Shown here: piece by piece, positions 19,081 through 27,770 of the stretch
Layout: each line of letters opens with the position of its first letter
Position numbering within the stretch: position 1 is the stretch's first letter
DNA from: Paracoccus sp. MBLB3053
Lineage (GTDB): Bacteria; Pseudomonadota; Alphaproteobacteria; Rhodobacterales; Rhodobacteraceae
Assembly: GCF_031822435.1 (NCBI RefSeq)
Contig: NZ_JAVQLW010000002.1
Coordinates: 467,791 to 531,790, forward strand
Length of the DNA stretch: 64,000 nt
Reading direction: 5' to 3'
Translations under genes and position numbers: made by a program
Notes under the pieces: model-generated
Databases searched by the model: none
Told to the model about the DNA's origin: nothing
What the model saw: only the letters and a program-made list of their open reading frames with translations

Positions 19081-21150
19081 TTACCACTTGTAAGTCAGCT
19101 TCGCCTGCAATTCCCGGCCTTCGCCATAATAGCAACCAAAGCTGCCGCAGCTCGCGATATATTCCTCGTCGGTGACGTTGAAGACGTTGACCGATGCCAC
19201 GATGTTGTCGCGGGCATAGCTTGCGGCAAGGTCGGCTACGGTCACCGAGTCGATCTTGTATTCGTTTGTCGTGTCACCATAGCGTTCGCCGATGTAGCGG
19301 ACACCGCCGCCCGCGCGGATGCCGTTTCCGAAGTCTCGGTCAAGCCAGATGCTGGCGGAATTGTAGGGCGAGTTTGTCATCATCAGCCCATCCTGTGCCC
19401 CACCGTTCTGGTGCGCATCGTTATAGGTGTAGGCCGCGCGGACGTCCCAGCCCTCCGAAATCTCGGCTGTGGCCTCAAGCTCGACGCCGCGCGAATGCAC
19501 CTCGCCGACCTGTTCCGCAAATCCGTCAACCAGTCGCGTGACATTCGTCTGCTTCAGGTCGTAGACGGCGGCGGTGATGAGGGCGTTGTAGTCAGTCGGT
19601 TGATACTTGACGCCGACCTCCCATTGCTTGCCTTTGGTCGGCTCAAGCGTCGCACCATTGCGATCCGTCCCAATCTCCGGCTCGAACGAGGTGGCATAGC
19701 TGACATAAGGCGCGACGCCGTTCTCGAAGACATAAGAGAGCCCTGCCCGGCCAGTGGTTGCCTCATCTTCCTGCAACGGATCGGTCGTGCCCGCGAAATT
19801 GTTCCAGGACGAGCCGCTTTGCTCGGCCCAGTCATGGCGAAGCGCAAATGTTCCACGCCAATTGCCAAGCGCGATTTCGTCCTGCGCGTAAACGCCAATC
19901 TGCTCGAGCGTCAAATCCTGGATGCTGCTGTACCAGGGCGATTTCGGAACCGACACGTTGTAATCAGGATCGCGCCAGTTCAGCGACGGAGCCGTGCCGA
20001 AATCGGTCGCATTGCGACCGCTCCACCGACTGATATCAAGGCCAAAGAGCAGCTTATGGCTAAATGCGCCGGTCACGGCCTCACCTACCAGGCGGGTATC
20101 GACCTGGACGGTATCGCTTTCTTCGTCCTGATAGGTCGATCCGACGCTGATCAGATCTCCGGTCAGCCCGCTGGCATAGAAGCCGACATAGTCCCAGTCG
20201 AATTTCTGGTAGCGAAAGCCCTGCTCGAGCCGCCAGCCGTTATCCAGTTCGCGTTTGTATTCGACGCCGAGATTGAGCATTCGGCGATCGCTTTCGTCCG
20301 CATCGGGATAGCCAGCATACAGATCGCGCACGTCGTCTGCATCCGCGATTTCGGTCAGACCATAGGGCACGCCTGGCGGGGAGATCGGTGCATCCTTCTG
20401 ATAGGACAGCATGACATCGAGCGTAGAGGCATCGTCGAATTGCCAGCTTCCTGCGGCCGCAAGATAGCCACGCTCGTTCTCGAGCTCTTCGACCTGCTCA
20501 TGATCCTTGCTTACGAGGCCGGTCAACCGCCAGGCAAAGGCATCCGATGCCGATCGGTTCATGTCAAAGAAGAGACTGCCGTTGTCACGCGTTCCGAAGC
20601 TGAGCCCGGCCTCGGAAAAATTGTCGAACTGGGCGTGCTTCTGAACCATGTTGATCAGGCCGCCAGGCGAGCCCGAACCATAAAGCGACGAAGACGGGCC
20701 ACGCAGGACTTCGATCCGTTCGAGGCCGTAAAGCTCGAGCGACATCGCTCCGAAATCCCTGATCAGGTGGAGTCCGTTCAGATACTGCGAATTGCCCGCA
20801 TCAAAACCCCGCAGATTGGGCTGGTCGAAGCGCGGGTCGGCACCAAAGGGCTCGGCAGTCACGCCCGCTGTATAGCGGAGCGCCTGTGACATGTTCTGAG
20901 CGCCCTGATCCTCGATCTGCTGGTTCGTAATCACCGACACGGATTGCTGGGTTTCCAGGACAGTCGCCTCGGTCTTGGTGGCGATCTGTGTCGTGGGCAC
21001 GACATAGCCTTGCGTCGGTGCCGTGGCATCCAACACCACCTCATCAAGGACAACAGGGCTGGCCGCTCCTTCCGTCTGGGCATGGACAGGCAGCGCAAGG
21101 GCAAGAAAGCTGGTTCCGGCCAGCAGGAAAACGCGATGAGACAGCAGCAT
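19081..21150 (-). CDS. TonB-dependent siderophore receptor
   Basis: The protein of 689 residues from the ATG at 21150 has a signal peptide (LLSHRVFLLAGTSFLALALP to VHAQ) and a plug domain with ETQQSVSVITNQQIEDQGA, then AGVTAEPFGADPRFDQPNLR and ERIEVLRGPSSSLYGSGSPG. The rest is a 22-strand barrel ending in an aromatic residue (TYKW). This is an FhuA/FoxA-like outer-membrane receptor. GAAGGG lies 8 bases before the ATG; the TTG-initiated frame from 21171 lacks a ribosome site. It is the first gene of the fhu operon. Confidence 0.94.
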   Translation of the reverse strand: MLLSHRVFLLAGTSFLALALPVHAQTEGAASPVVLDEVVLDATAPTQGYVVPTTQIATKTEATVLETQQSVSVITNQQIEDQGAQNMSQALRYTAGVTAEPFGADPRFDQPNLRGFDAGNSQYLNGLHLIRDFGAMSLELYGLERIEVLRGPSSSLYGSGSPGGLINMVQKHAQFDNFSEAGLSFGTRDNGSLFFDMNRSASDAFAWRLTGLVSKDHEQVEELENERGYLAAAGSWQFDDASTLDVMLSYQKDAPISPPGVPYGLTEIADADDVRDLYAGYPDADESDRRMLNLGVEYKRELDNGWRLEQGFRYQKFDWDYVGFYASGLTGDLISVGSTYQDEESDTVQVDTRLVGEAVTGAFSHKLLFGLDISRWSGRNATDFGTAPSLNWRDPDYNVSVPKSPWYSSIQDLTLEQIGVYAQDEIALGNWRGTFALRHDWAEQSGSSWNNFAGTTDPLQEDEATTGRAGLSYVFENGVAPYVSYATSFEPEIGTDRNGATLEPTKGKQWEVGVKYQPTDYNALITAAVYDLKQTNVTRLVDGFAEQVGEVHSRGVELEATAEISEGWDVRAAYTYNDAHQNGGAQDGLMMTNSPYNSASIWLDRDFGNGIRAGGGVRYIGERYGDTTNEYKIDSVTVADLAASYARDNIVASVNVFNVTDEEYIASCGSFGCYYGEGRELQAKLTYKW

Positions 21151-21357
21151 TGTTATGCGCCCTTCTTCCAATAGAGCATCCTACCCAAGTTGCGCAGCAA
21201 GCAGGGCAGTGAGTACCTGACAAGTTTTATGGGCTATATCCATGCTTCAAATTTTCGTGGTTTGCAACTGGTCGCGAGATCTTGTCGTGATCACTGGTCG
21301 GGGGTCGTTCGTAACGACCATCTCGATAGGATCGATCCCGTCAGGGTTGGTCCGACT
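21151..21357. promoter_or_regulatory. Intergenic region between the receptor gene and the replicase gene
   Basis: This 207-base, relatively AT-rich stretch holds the promoter of the fhu operon (minus strand) and receives the 3' end of the replicase gene. A CTGACAAGTTTTA sequence at 21216-21228 is only a half-match to the palindrome found at the second siderophore operon. No clear terminator hairpin was found. Confidence 0.4.
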
Positions 21358-22041
21358 TCAATAGGCAATCGATATGCGACGCAGGCCGGGGAATTCCTCT
21401 CGGGCGAGATCTTCGATCCGTTTAAGATGATGGGTAAGGATATATTGTGCGACGAAGGCCGAAGGAGCATTCAGCAGCAGAAGCCCATCATCAAAGCTCT
21501 TGAACATCAGTTTGTCGAACCATGCGCCGTGAAGCCCAGGATCGCTCTGCGCGAGAGATGACAGCGTTCGCTCCCAAGCAGGTGAGTTTTCAGAGCTGCG
21601 CACTCGAAAGTCGACCCGAACAACTTTCTCTTCAGGCATTTCTCGAAGGGTTTTCTCGGTGCCCATTCTGGCCGAAAAATCAGGCCCCACATTTTGCCAG
21701 TGCGGCGCGCTCAGTCGCTGGATTTCGATGAGGTTCAGGCGATAGGCCCCTACCCTTCCCCGCACACCTTGCCGCAACTGAAGCAATATTTGCTTCTCGA
21801 TGAGACGCTTGATCTCACGTTTGACCGTTCGCTCATCGACCGACCACATGCGTGCGAGATCCCGCTGCCCGACGCTGACCTCGTCGAGTTTCCAATTGTA
21901 GCGCGCTGTGACCAGAGTCACGAGGCGTAGCATGGATGTTTGAAACCCGGGCGTGCCGTTCAGCCCTGCCAAGGCAATTGCCGTAAGCAGATCATATTTG
22001 TGCGAACCAGCCTGTGGCCCGGTCAATCGCTTCGGATCCAT
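21358..22041 (-). CDS. DnaA-like plasmid replication initiator
   Basis: The protein of 227 residues has an N-terminal winged-helix part (KYDLLTAIAL, then SVGQRDLARMWSVDERTVKR at about residues 57-76) and a C-terminal domain that mimics domain I of DnaA (AWFDKLMF, then LLLNAPSAFVAQYILTHHL). This architecture is the DnaA-like replicase of Rhodobacterales plasmids. It lacks the AAA+ and Box-binding domains of DnaA itself. It is divergent from parA over a 364-base region rich in repeated GTCACC sequences, the probable origin. This gene is the main evidence that the window lies on an extrachromosomal replicon. Confidence 0.85.
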   Translation of the reverse strand: MDPKRLTGPQAGSHKYDLLTAIALAGLNGTPGFQTSMLRLVTLVTARYNWKLDEVSVGQRDLARMWSVDERTVKREIKRLIEKQILLQLRQGVRGRVGAYRLNLIEIQRLSAPHWQNVGPDFSARMGTEKTLREMPEEKVVRVDFRVRSSENSPAWERTLSSLAQSDPGLHGAWFDKLMFKSFDDGLLLLNAPSAFVAQYILTHHLKRIEDLAREEFPGLRRISIAY

Positions 22042-22194
22042 TTCGCGTCCCTACTGCTCGGATCGGGTTCTTCGTCCCGATTCTCATGTAGAAGGAGAGT
22101 GATGCAACATCCCGTGATCTGTCAACGAAAACCGAAAGACGGGATGAGGCGGCGCAGATTCAAAATTCAGGAAAATGAGGTTATATTGGTGAAG

Positions 22195-22214
22195 GGTGAC
22201 AGCCTGCTGTCACC
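22195..22214. repeat. Inverted repeat GGTGACAG-CCTG-CTGTCACC
   Basis: Eight-base arms (22195-22202 and 22207-22214) are perfect inverted copies around CCTG. It lies about 150 bases from the replicase start and about 190 from parA and could be the operator of either protein. Confidence 0.7.
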
Positions 22215-22227
22215 AAGAACAGGCCGC

Positions 22228-22273
22228 TTTGTCACCTTATCGGCGAAAGTGACCGGGATTTTGTCACCATATC
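22228..22273. repeat. Direct repeat pair TTTGTCACC(T/A)TATC
   Basis: TTTGTCACCTTATC at 22228-22241 and TTTGTCACCATATC at 22260-22273 differ at one base of 14 and start 32 bases apart, about three helical turns. They are the best iteron candidates for the DnaA-like replicase. Confidence 0.6.
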
Positions 22274-22405
22274 TTGCTGGGCGAGTCCGGAAATTCCCGT
22301 TTTTGCCTGACCTGAGAGAAAAATCCGAAATGGCAAACTCGTCGTTTTGCGTTTCACCAAATTCGCGTTATTTAGATGCCAGTGAGGTAAAACAAGAGCG
22401 GTGTG

Positions 22406-23716
22406 ATGCGAGACCATTCAGATCTACAATCGATGAACGAGCGCAGTTTGGCGCAACAGGCTGCTGTCAGGAAGGCAACCTTTTCACCCTCTGAGAAGAA
22501 GACGCTTCGGCCCTTCTCGATCTGGGAGATCAGTCAGTTCATGTTCGACGTCCCGGCCGATACTTTGCGTAAGAAACTGGCCGATGATCCCTCGTTGCCC
22601 CAAGGCACGGTCGAGGAAGATGGTCGTCAGCGCTGGTTTGGACTGGCCGAGATCAACGAATTGAGGCGGCGACTTCGCTTTCGTGGAAGGACATTGCTTC
22701 CCAAGCGTCCGTCGGGTCGCGCGGTTCGGGTCGCGGTGTCCAACTTCAAGGGCGGCGTCGGGAAGACGGTCGTTGCGCATCACTTGGCCAATGCCGCCGC
22801 ATTGGATGGTTACCGTGTGCTGGTGATCGACTTTGACCCCCAGGCGACGCTGACCCATTCGATGGGTCTTGTAGAGGTCAAGGAATGGAACACCGTCTGG
22901 GGGATCATGTGCCGCGACCTTTGTCGTGAGGCGGACCGTATCGTCGCGGCTTATGACGACCCGGCGGATTGCCCCTACCCTTCCTCTGATGAATTGCCGG
23001 AAGACGTCCAGTCGATCGGTGCGCAGCGTGTTCAGGACTTTATCCAGAAGACGGCGTGGTCAACGATTGATATTATCCCCAGCTGTGCAAACGCGGCATT
23101 CGTCGAATTCGCCAGCGCGCAGTATCGAGCGTTGCACAAGGCATGGAGTTTTTTTGGCTGCATTTCGCGCTACCTGGATGAACTTCCAGACGATCAATAT
23201 GACATCATCATCTTCGACTGTCCGCCTGCGATCGGATACCAGTCGCTGAACGCGGCCTTCGCTGCCGATATTCTCTATATTCCGTCGGGACCCGGCTATT
23301 GGGAATACGACTCGACGACGAGCTATCTCGGTCAGCTTGGTGATGCGATGGAGGACATCTCGAGCGGCTTCGCTTCGATCGCCGAGGATGCGGGCATTCG
23401 GCTGCCAAAGCGCTTTGATGACATTCGCCTTCTGATGACTCGTTTCGAAGCGTCGAACCCGCTGCATTTAGCTATGCTCGATGCGTTTCGAAACGTCTTT
23501 GGTGCAGATGTGTGTCGGAACGCGATCGAGATGACGCGTGCGGTAGAACAATCCGGCCGTTTCCAGCAATCGGTCTATGAGCAGGATTACCGGCAGATGA
23601 CGCGAGAGACCTGGAAACGCGCGCGACAAAGTTTCGACGCTGCCTATGGTGAGTTCAAGGAAACTGTGTTGCGTGCCTGGGAGCAGCGAGAAGATGTCGA
23701 CGGAGCGGCGGCATGA
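22406..23716 (+). CDS. parA: Plasmid partition ATPase ParA
   Basis: The protein of 436 residues carries an N-terminal helix-turn-helix region (about residues 30-90, ISQFMFDVPADTLRKKLADD), followed by a deviant Walker A KGGVGKT (about residue 115), VLVIDFDPQATLTHS and IIIFDCPPAIGY. This is the large, DNA-binding ParA (type Ia) that both segregates plasmids and represses its own operon. The ATG at 22406 is preferred over the GTG at 22403; an ATG at 22433 is also possible. Its stop overlaps parB (ATGA). It probably binds the repeats in the upstream region. Confidence 0.94.
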   Translation: MRDHSDLQSMNERSLAQQAAVRKATFSPSEKKTLRPFSIWEISQFMFDVPADTLRKKLADDPSLPQGTVEEDGRQRWFGLAEINELRRRLRFRGRTLLPKRPSGRAVRVAVSNFKGGVGKTVVAHHLANAAALDGYRVLVIDFDPQATLTHSMGLVEVKEWNTVWGIMCRDLCREADRIVAAYDDPADCPYPSSDELPEDVQSIGAQRVQDFIQKTAWSTIDIIPSCANAAFVEFASAQYRALHKAWSFFGCISRYLDELPDDQYDIIIFDCPPAIGYQSLNAAFAADILYIPSGPGYWEYDSTTSYLGQLGDAMEDISSGFASIAEDAGIRLPKRFDDIRLLMTRFEASNPLHLAMLDAFRNVFGADVCRNAIEMTRAVEQSGRFQQSVYEQDYRQMTRETWKRARQSFDAAYGEFKETVLRAWEQREDVDGAAA

Positions 23717-24762
23717 GCGGCAGGAACAAGTTCGGGTTCGGTCCGCTTGATGCGTCGCAGCTGTCGCCGAGGCGGCGGGAAGTCGGTCCCATGGGTGCTG
23801 CGGTGCGCGAGGCGGCGGGCAGCTTGTCCGAAAGCACCGAGAGCCTGGTCGAACAGCGGCGTCAGAACGCAGCTGATGCCAAGGCCTTTCGCGCGGCTCA
23901 TGATGAGGGGCGGATCCTTGAGGCCCTTCGTGTCGACGAGATTCGGCTAGACGATCTGCCCCGCGACAGGCTGGATCTGGCAGAAATTGCAGGTTCGGAC
24001 GAGATGGAGGAGCTCAAGGCTTCCATTCGTGAAAGGGGCCAGAAAGAGCCAATCGAGGTCTTCAAGGGAGATAGCGGGTACCAGCTCAAGAAAGGGTGGC
24101 GCCGTCTGACGGCATTGAAGCAGCTGTGGCAGGAAACGGGAGATGAGCGATTTGGCACAGTGCTCGCACGGGTCGCGGAAGGCAAGTCGGACCGGATCGA
24201 GCTTTACATCGATATGGTCGAAGAGAATGTGATCCGCGAGGATCTGACCTTTGCGGAGATGGCGCAGGTGGCAATCATCGCGGCTCGCGACGCGGAAATC
24301 GTGGGGCAGGGGGCGGACGAACTCGTTGGGCGTATCTACGCGTCGCTTCACAAGATGAAACGTTCCTACATACGCAGCTTCGTGTTTCTTTTGAGCGAAC
24401 TCGGCGACGATTTGCGCTTTCCGAAAACAGTGTCCCGAAATCTGGGTGCGGATGTCGCCCGGAAGCTTCAGGCCGCGCCAGATCTCGCGCCGGCTCTGCG
24501 CAAGGAACTGGCCGGTGCCAGATCGGCTGACGAGCAGCTGGCGGTTCTGCGCAAGTTTCTCGAGACCCCTGCTGAGCGCGCCGTGCCAGCCAAGGCAACT
24601 GCGCCGAAAAGCGTCAAATACGAGTTTCATGTCGGAGCGGCGAAGGTCACCGCCCGAAAAGGCGAATGCCGCATTCTCTCGGAGACGGATTTCTCTGCGG
24701 TAGACCGGCGCCGCCTGCAGCAGGCCATCGAGGCATTTCAGGACGTGCTCAGGGGCGAGTAA
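23713..24762 (+). CDS. parB: Plasmid partition protein ParB
   Basis: The 349-residue protein contains the ParB/Spo0J nuclease-like CTPase core (MEELKASIRERGQKEPIEVF, then YQLKKGWRRLTALKQL at about residues 118-133) and a helix-turn-helix region after ENVIREDLTFAEMAQVAI. It binds parS sites and partners ParA for segregation. Its start overlaps the parA stop. The stop codon TAA at 24760-24762 lies inside the first of two parS-like palindromes, so the centromere begins within the gene's end. Confidence 0.94.
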   Translation: MSGRNKFGFGPLDASQLSPRRREVGPMGAAVREAAGSLSESTESLVEQRRQNAADAKAFRAAHDEGRILEALRVDEIRLDDLPRDRLDLAEIAGSDEMEELKASIRERGQKEPIEVFKGDSGYQLKKGWRRLTALKQLWQETGDERFGTVLARVAEGKSDRIELYIDMVEENVIREDLTFAEMAQVAIIAARDAEIVGQGADELVGRIYASLHKMKRSYIRSFVFLLSELGDDLRFPKTVSRNLGADVARKLQAAPDLAPALRKELAGARSADEQLAVLRKFLETPAERAVPAKATAPKSVKYEFHVGAAKVTARKGECRILSETDFSAVDRRRLQQAIEAFQDVLRGE

Positions 24763-24774
24763 CCCGCGGGTTAC
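24759..24774. promoter_or_regulatory. parS: parS-like site 1, GTAACCCGCGGGTTAC
   Basis: A perfect 16-bp palindrome overlaps the parB stop codon. An identical core recurs 36 bases downstream. Palindromes of 14-16 bp next to parB are the usual binding sites of ParB. The function is inferred from sequence and position. Confidence 0.8.
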
Positions 24775-24790
24775 CTCAATTCGTCTGGAG

Positions 24791-24814
24791 AAGGGTAACC
24801 CGCGGGTTACCCTT
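24791..24814. promoter_or_regulatory. parS: parS-like site 2, extended 24-bp palindrome
   Basis: The same GTAACCCGCGGGTTAC core (24795-24810) is extended symmetrically by AAGG and CCTT to a perfect 24-bp palindrome. The transcript can fold into a 10-bp stem with CGCG loop followed by T5 (24813-24817), so the site may also terminate parAB transcription. Confidence 0.8.
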
Positions 24815-25476
24815 TTTCATTGCCTGATACAGGCCAAGGATTGAAGGGACGTTGCTGTCACAGTTGCCCTTGTCTTTAAGCGCATTGATCCGCCGCCATC
24901 GCCCTAGATTCATGCGCATCTGGCGTGTGACGCAATGTACGTCCCATGGTAGGTGCCAGTGGCATGGGAATGCCGGAAACCATCCAGGCATTCGTCTCCT
25001 TTGCAGGCTCACAATGCAACGAATTCGGATTTTGCCCGGTGTATCTCAGGGCAACAAAGGCACTCAAACTCAACGCCAAGTAATCCGCAGTTTAAATAAT
25101 TTATGCGGATATAATGCCAACTGGACTTAGTTTTCGCCCCGTGTTCCTTGTCGATGGCCGCATTAGCCGAGCGGATGACCCTCATCCATATTTCGAGCGG
25201 GGTCGGACCACGAATACTGGTCCTTAAAGATGCCCGGCTGGAGATGAGCGTAAAAGCATAAGTTCACGAAGGCGCCGGAGACGTCCATTCTGAAGCTGGG
25301 CGGCAAAGAGCCCCGGTTGCGGAGCTTTGCCGCAAGTCGGGACTCGGCCCGTCGGCCTTTGCAAAGCCCAGGTAGGATTGTCGCGAGTTGGCAAAGTTGA
25401 TTTGTCGCCTCCGCCCTGAGTGCTGACGCTGGTGTTGACCACGTGGCATGAGGGCCTTGACTTGGGACTTGTTCTG
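24815..25476. other. Intergenic region between parS and the IS fragments
   Basis: No gene was found in these 660 bases. The first half shows no coding pattern. Around 25379-25412 the sequence contains TGTCGCGAGTTGG and a second TTGTCGCC, which could be the left end of the ISNCY-like element that follows. Otherwise nothing is recognised. Confidence 0.4.
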
Positions 25477-25845
25477 ATGAGCGAACGCGGGCTGCAGCGG
25501 ATCGAGGTGCTGGCGCAGGTTCTTGACGGCAGCCTGCGCAGAGCGACGGCGGCGCGGCTTCTGGAGTTGAGCCAACGCCAGGTCCAGCGCCTGCTGCGCA
25601 AGGTTCGGGCTGAAGGCGCCATGGCCGTGCGCCACAAGCTGCGTGGCCGGCCTTCGAACAACCGCATCAGTAATCTGAAACGCGACTACATCCTGTCGCT
25701 GATCCGCAGCGATTATCCTGATTTCGGCCCGACGCTGGCGGCCGAGAAGCTGGCCGAACGCCATGACATCCGGGTCTCATCCGAGAGCCTGCGGCAATGG
25801 ATGCTGGCGGCGGGTCTGTGGCAGAGCCGCGGATCACTGGCCTGA
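25477..25845 (+). pseudogene. ISNCY-family transposase, N-terminal fragment
   Basis: The frame starting ATG at 25477 reads SERGLQRIEVLAQVLDGS, then a helix-turn-helix (AARLLELSQRQVQRLLRKVR), the linker GRPSNNRISNLKRDYILSLI and FGPTLAAEKLAERHDIRVS, and ends at SLRQWMLAAGLWQSRG. This is the first 120 residues of the ISNCY transposase family; the integrase core (about 300 more residues) is missing. The homology stops at about 25830, where IS21 sequence starts. The truncation was probably caused by insertion of the IS21 element. Confidence 0.8.
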
Positions 25846-25874
25846 TGCTCTCCGCAACCTGGTGGAGGTTTCGG

Positions 25875-26630
25875 GTGAAGAGTTTGAGGGAGATCGTCTT
25901 GATCCATGACCTGCATCGACAAGGTCTGAGCATCACCGCCATCGCACGAAAGCTTGGATGTGACCGCAAGACCATCCGGTAATATCTTGCTCGTGGCCTC
26001 GAGCCCCCAATCTACAAGCCGCGGGCACCACGCCCCAATCTGGTTGAGCCCTTTGAGGCCTACCCGCAGGAGCGGGTTTCCAGCTTTCCCGAATTCTCGG
26101 GACGCCGTCTGCATCGCGAACTGGTCGAGCTTGGCTTCTCCGGAAGCTACTCGACGCTGAAGCCCTTTCTGCGCGAGATCCGCCCGCCCAAGACAAAACC
26201 CTTTGCCCGGCGCTTCGAGACGCCGCCGGGTCGACAGGCCCAGATGGATTTTGCCGAGTTCTCGGTGGAATTTTACGACGAGCCCGGTGTCATCCGAAAG
26301 GTCTGGCTGTTTTCCATGGTGCTGGGCCATAGCCGCTGGCTCTGGGGTCACTTCGTTGCCAGCCAGAACCTTCAGTCCGTGCTACGCTGCCATATCGCTG
26401 CCTTCGAGGCGATGGGCGGTGCGCCGCAAGAAATCCTCTACGACCGGATGAAGACCGCGGTCATCGGGGAAGATGACGCGGGGATCGTGACCTATAATCC
26501 CGCGCTCGTCGCCCTGCTGAACCATTATGGCGCGGTGCCGCGTGCCTGCCGTCCATATCGCGCCTGCACCAAAGGCAAGGTCGAACGTCCGTTCCGCTAC
26601 ATTCGGCTGGGTCGAGCGACGCGCAGATAA
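25875..26630 (+). pseudogene. istA: IS21-family transposase IstA, interrupted and truncated
   Basis: From a GTG at 25875 (GGAGG upstream), the frame encodes REIVLIHDLHRQGLSITAIA (helix-turn-helix), but a TAA at 25980-25982 interrupts it after DRKTIR. The same frame then continues YLARGLEPPIYKP and further to the DDE core (QMDFAEFSVEFYD, then LYDRMKTAV and KVERPFRYIR). Homology ends there at about 26612, so about 200 C-terminal residues and istB are missing. No frameshift is needed, only the nonsense codon. The element is therefore dead on two counts. Confidence 0.85.
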
Positions 26631-27178
26631 ACGTGCAGCCGAGGCACAGGCCGCAACGCACCAAACCCCTGCGGAATGACGATCGGCCTCGCAAGGCCCC
26701 GGCCTTTTTCCAACCCCGCCGGCCCCGTCCCTCGGGCCCTTTTGACACAGAGCGGGCCGGGGCCGGCTTCTCGCCTGTCGCGCCCCCGTGCCTCAACGCG
26801 ACATTTCCAAAGGGCCGAAAACACGACGTTTCAACTTGGTGACAACACCCTTTTCAACTGAAAGAATAATTATGTCGTCCTGCCGGGCGACGAACTGCGT
26901 CGTCTGAAGGCGAGGGGGGAAGGCATCGAGATGCTGCAAGTTCTTATAGGGCGAAAGCTCTGATGCCTGGACGTTTGCAAGATACTGCGACTGGGACGGG
27001 CATGGATTCGGGCTCAGCACTTTCACGCCCCCTCGCGGTAGAGCAAACCGCCGGCGATTGTGGGCCAGGTCGGGCCCAGCAGCGGATCATCTTGCGATCC
27101 CACCAGGCAATTCGGCATGCCTGCGGTTCCCAGACCCTGAGCAGGTTTCTCAAATGCGCGACCGCTTCACCTTTTACA
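26631..27178. other. Region without a supported gene
   Basis: Short open frames exist on both strands (for example a 75-residue minus-strand frame at 26597-26824 rich in Arg and Gly), but none shows a recognisable domain or convincing start. The left part is very GC-rich (around 26640-26800); the part from 26820 is AT-richer. This looks like non-coding remnant sequence next to broken IS elements. Confidence 0.4.
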
Positions 27179-27312
27179 CCGTACATCCGCCGAACCTCGA
27201 CTTCCCGTTGGTGAAAGTGCCTTCAAACACGCCGTGCTTGCGGCACAGGTTCCACAATTTCGCGCCAGTCTCATGCTCGGTCAGGATGGCGATGATCTGT
27301 GCAGCCGTGGAA
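27179..27312 (-). pseudogene. IS3-family OrfA remnant
   Basis: One minus-strand frame reads QIIAILTEHETGAKLWNLCR, then KHGVFEGTFTNGKSRFGG, closely resembling the helix-turn-helix of IS3-family OrfA (typically CRKHGISxATFYxWKxKYGG). Only about 45 residues are left, with no start codon and no orfB. Substitutions at conserved positions (for example TFTNGKS for TFYKWKS) indicate old decay. Confidence 0.7.
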
Positions 27313-27770
27313 CTCGTTCGCTTGATTGTCCGCCCTCAGGCTAGCCCAAGCTATCATCGACGATGGAGGGGAAATCCCGATCACGTTCGACAGCATTATG
27401 GACGTCGAGGCATGCAGATGATCCTGTCCTTGAGGGCAGAACATCGGAAAAACGGGCCGGCCGGACGATGTTGTCTGGGCCATCCGAAACCAGGGGCCCG
27501 GCCCATACGATAAAGCATTTTGTGTTCCAAGTGGACCAGTAGTGCGGTCGTGCTGCTCCGTGTGCGCCAGGGGATAGGTCAAGGCTTCTCTGGGCGGAAA
27601 AGGGCGTTTGCCTTGTTCAGGCTCCTGCGCAGAATCGCTTTCGCTGCCCAAATACCAAGTCGCCGAAGGACCTTCTTTCGAGCCTGCAGGGTGGCATCTC
27701 ATTCTCGTCATAGCGCGGGGGCGCTTCGTCATGTTCAGCAGGCTTGCGCCCGGTTTGAACTCCGCCTTGG
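27313..27770. other. Region without a supported gene
   Basis: Open frames in this 458-base stretch show no recognisable domain on either strand and have no convincing start. The region lies between an IS3 remnant and the Cys-rich protein gene and is probably mobile-element debris. Confidence 0.4.

Larger units (their letters stand above)
22042..22405. other. Probable replication origin and rep/par control region
   Basis: The region between the divergent replicase and parA genes is AT-richer than its surroundings and contains at least four GTCACC or GGTGAC copies: 22195-22200, 22209-22214, 22231-22236 and 22263-22268, plus GTGACC at 22249-22254. These look like iterons or operators for the replicase or ParA. 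The stretch also carries both promoters. Origin activity itself is inferred from position and repeats. Confidence 0.6.

Noticed and set aside
19411..20889. 492-residue plus-strand frame
   Set aside because: It is antisense to the TonB receptor gene, with no recognisable motif; the minus-strand gene is unmistakable.
21216..21228. CTGACAAGTTTTA as an iron operator for the first siderophore receptor
   Set aside because: It matches only one half of the palindrome seen at 31567 and 35547, which is expected by chance.
26597..26824. 75-residue minus-strand frame rich in Arg and Gly
   Set aside because: No start signal or domain and it lies in a GC-rich gap beside broken IS elements.
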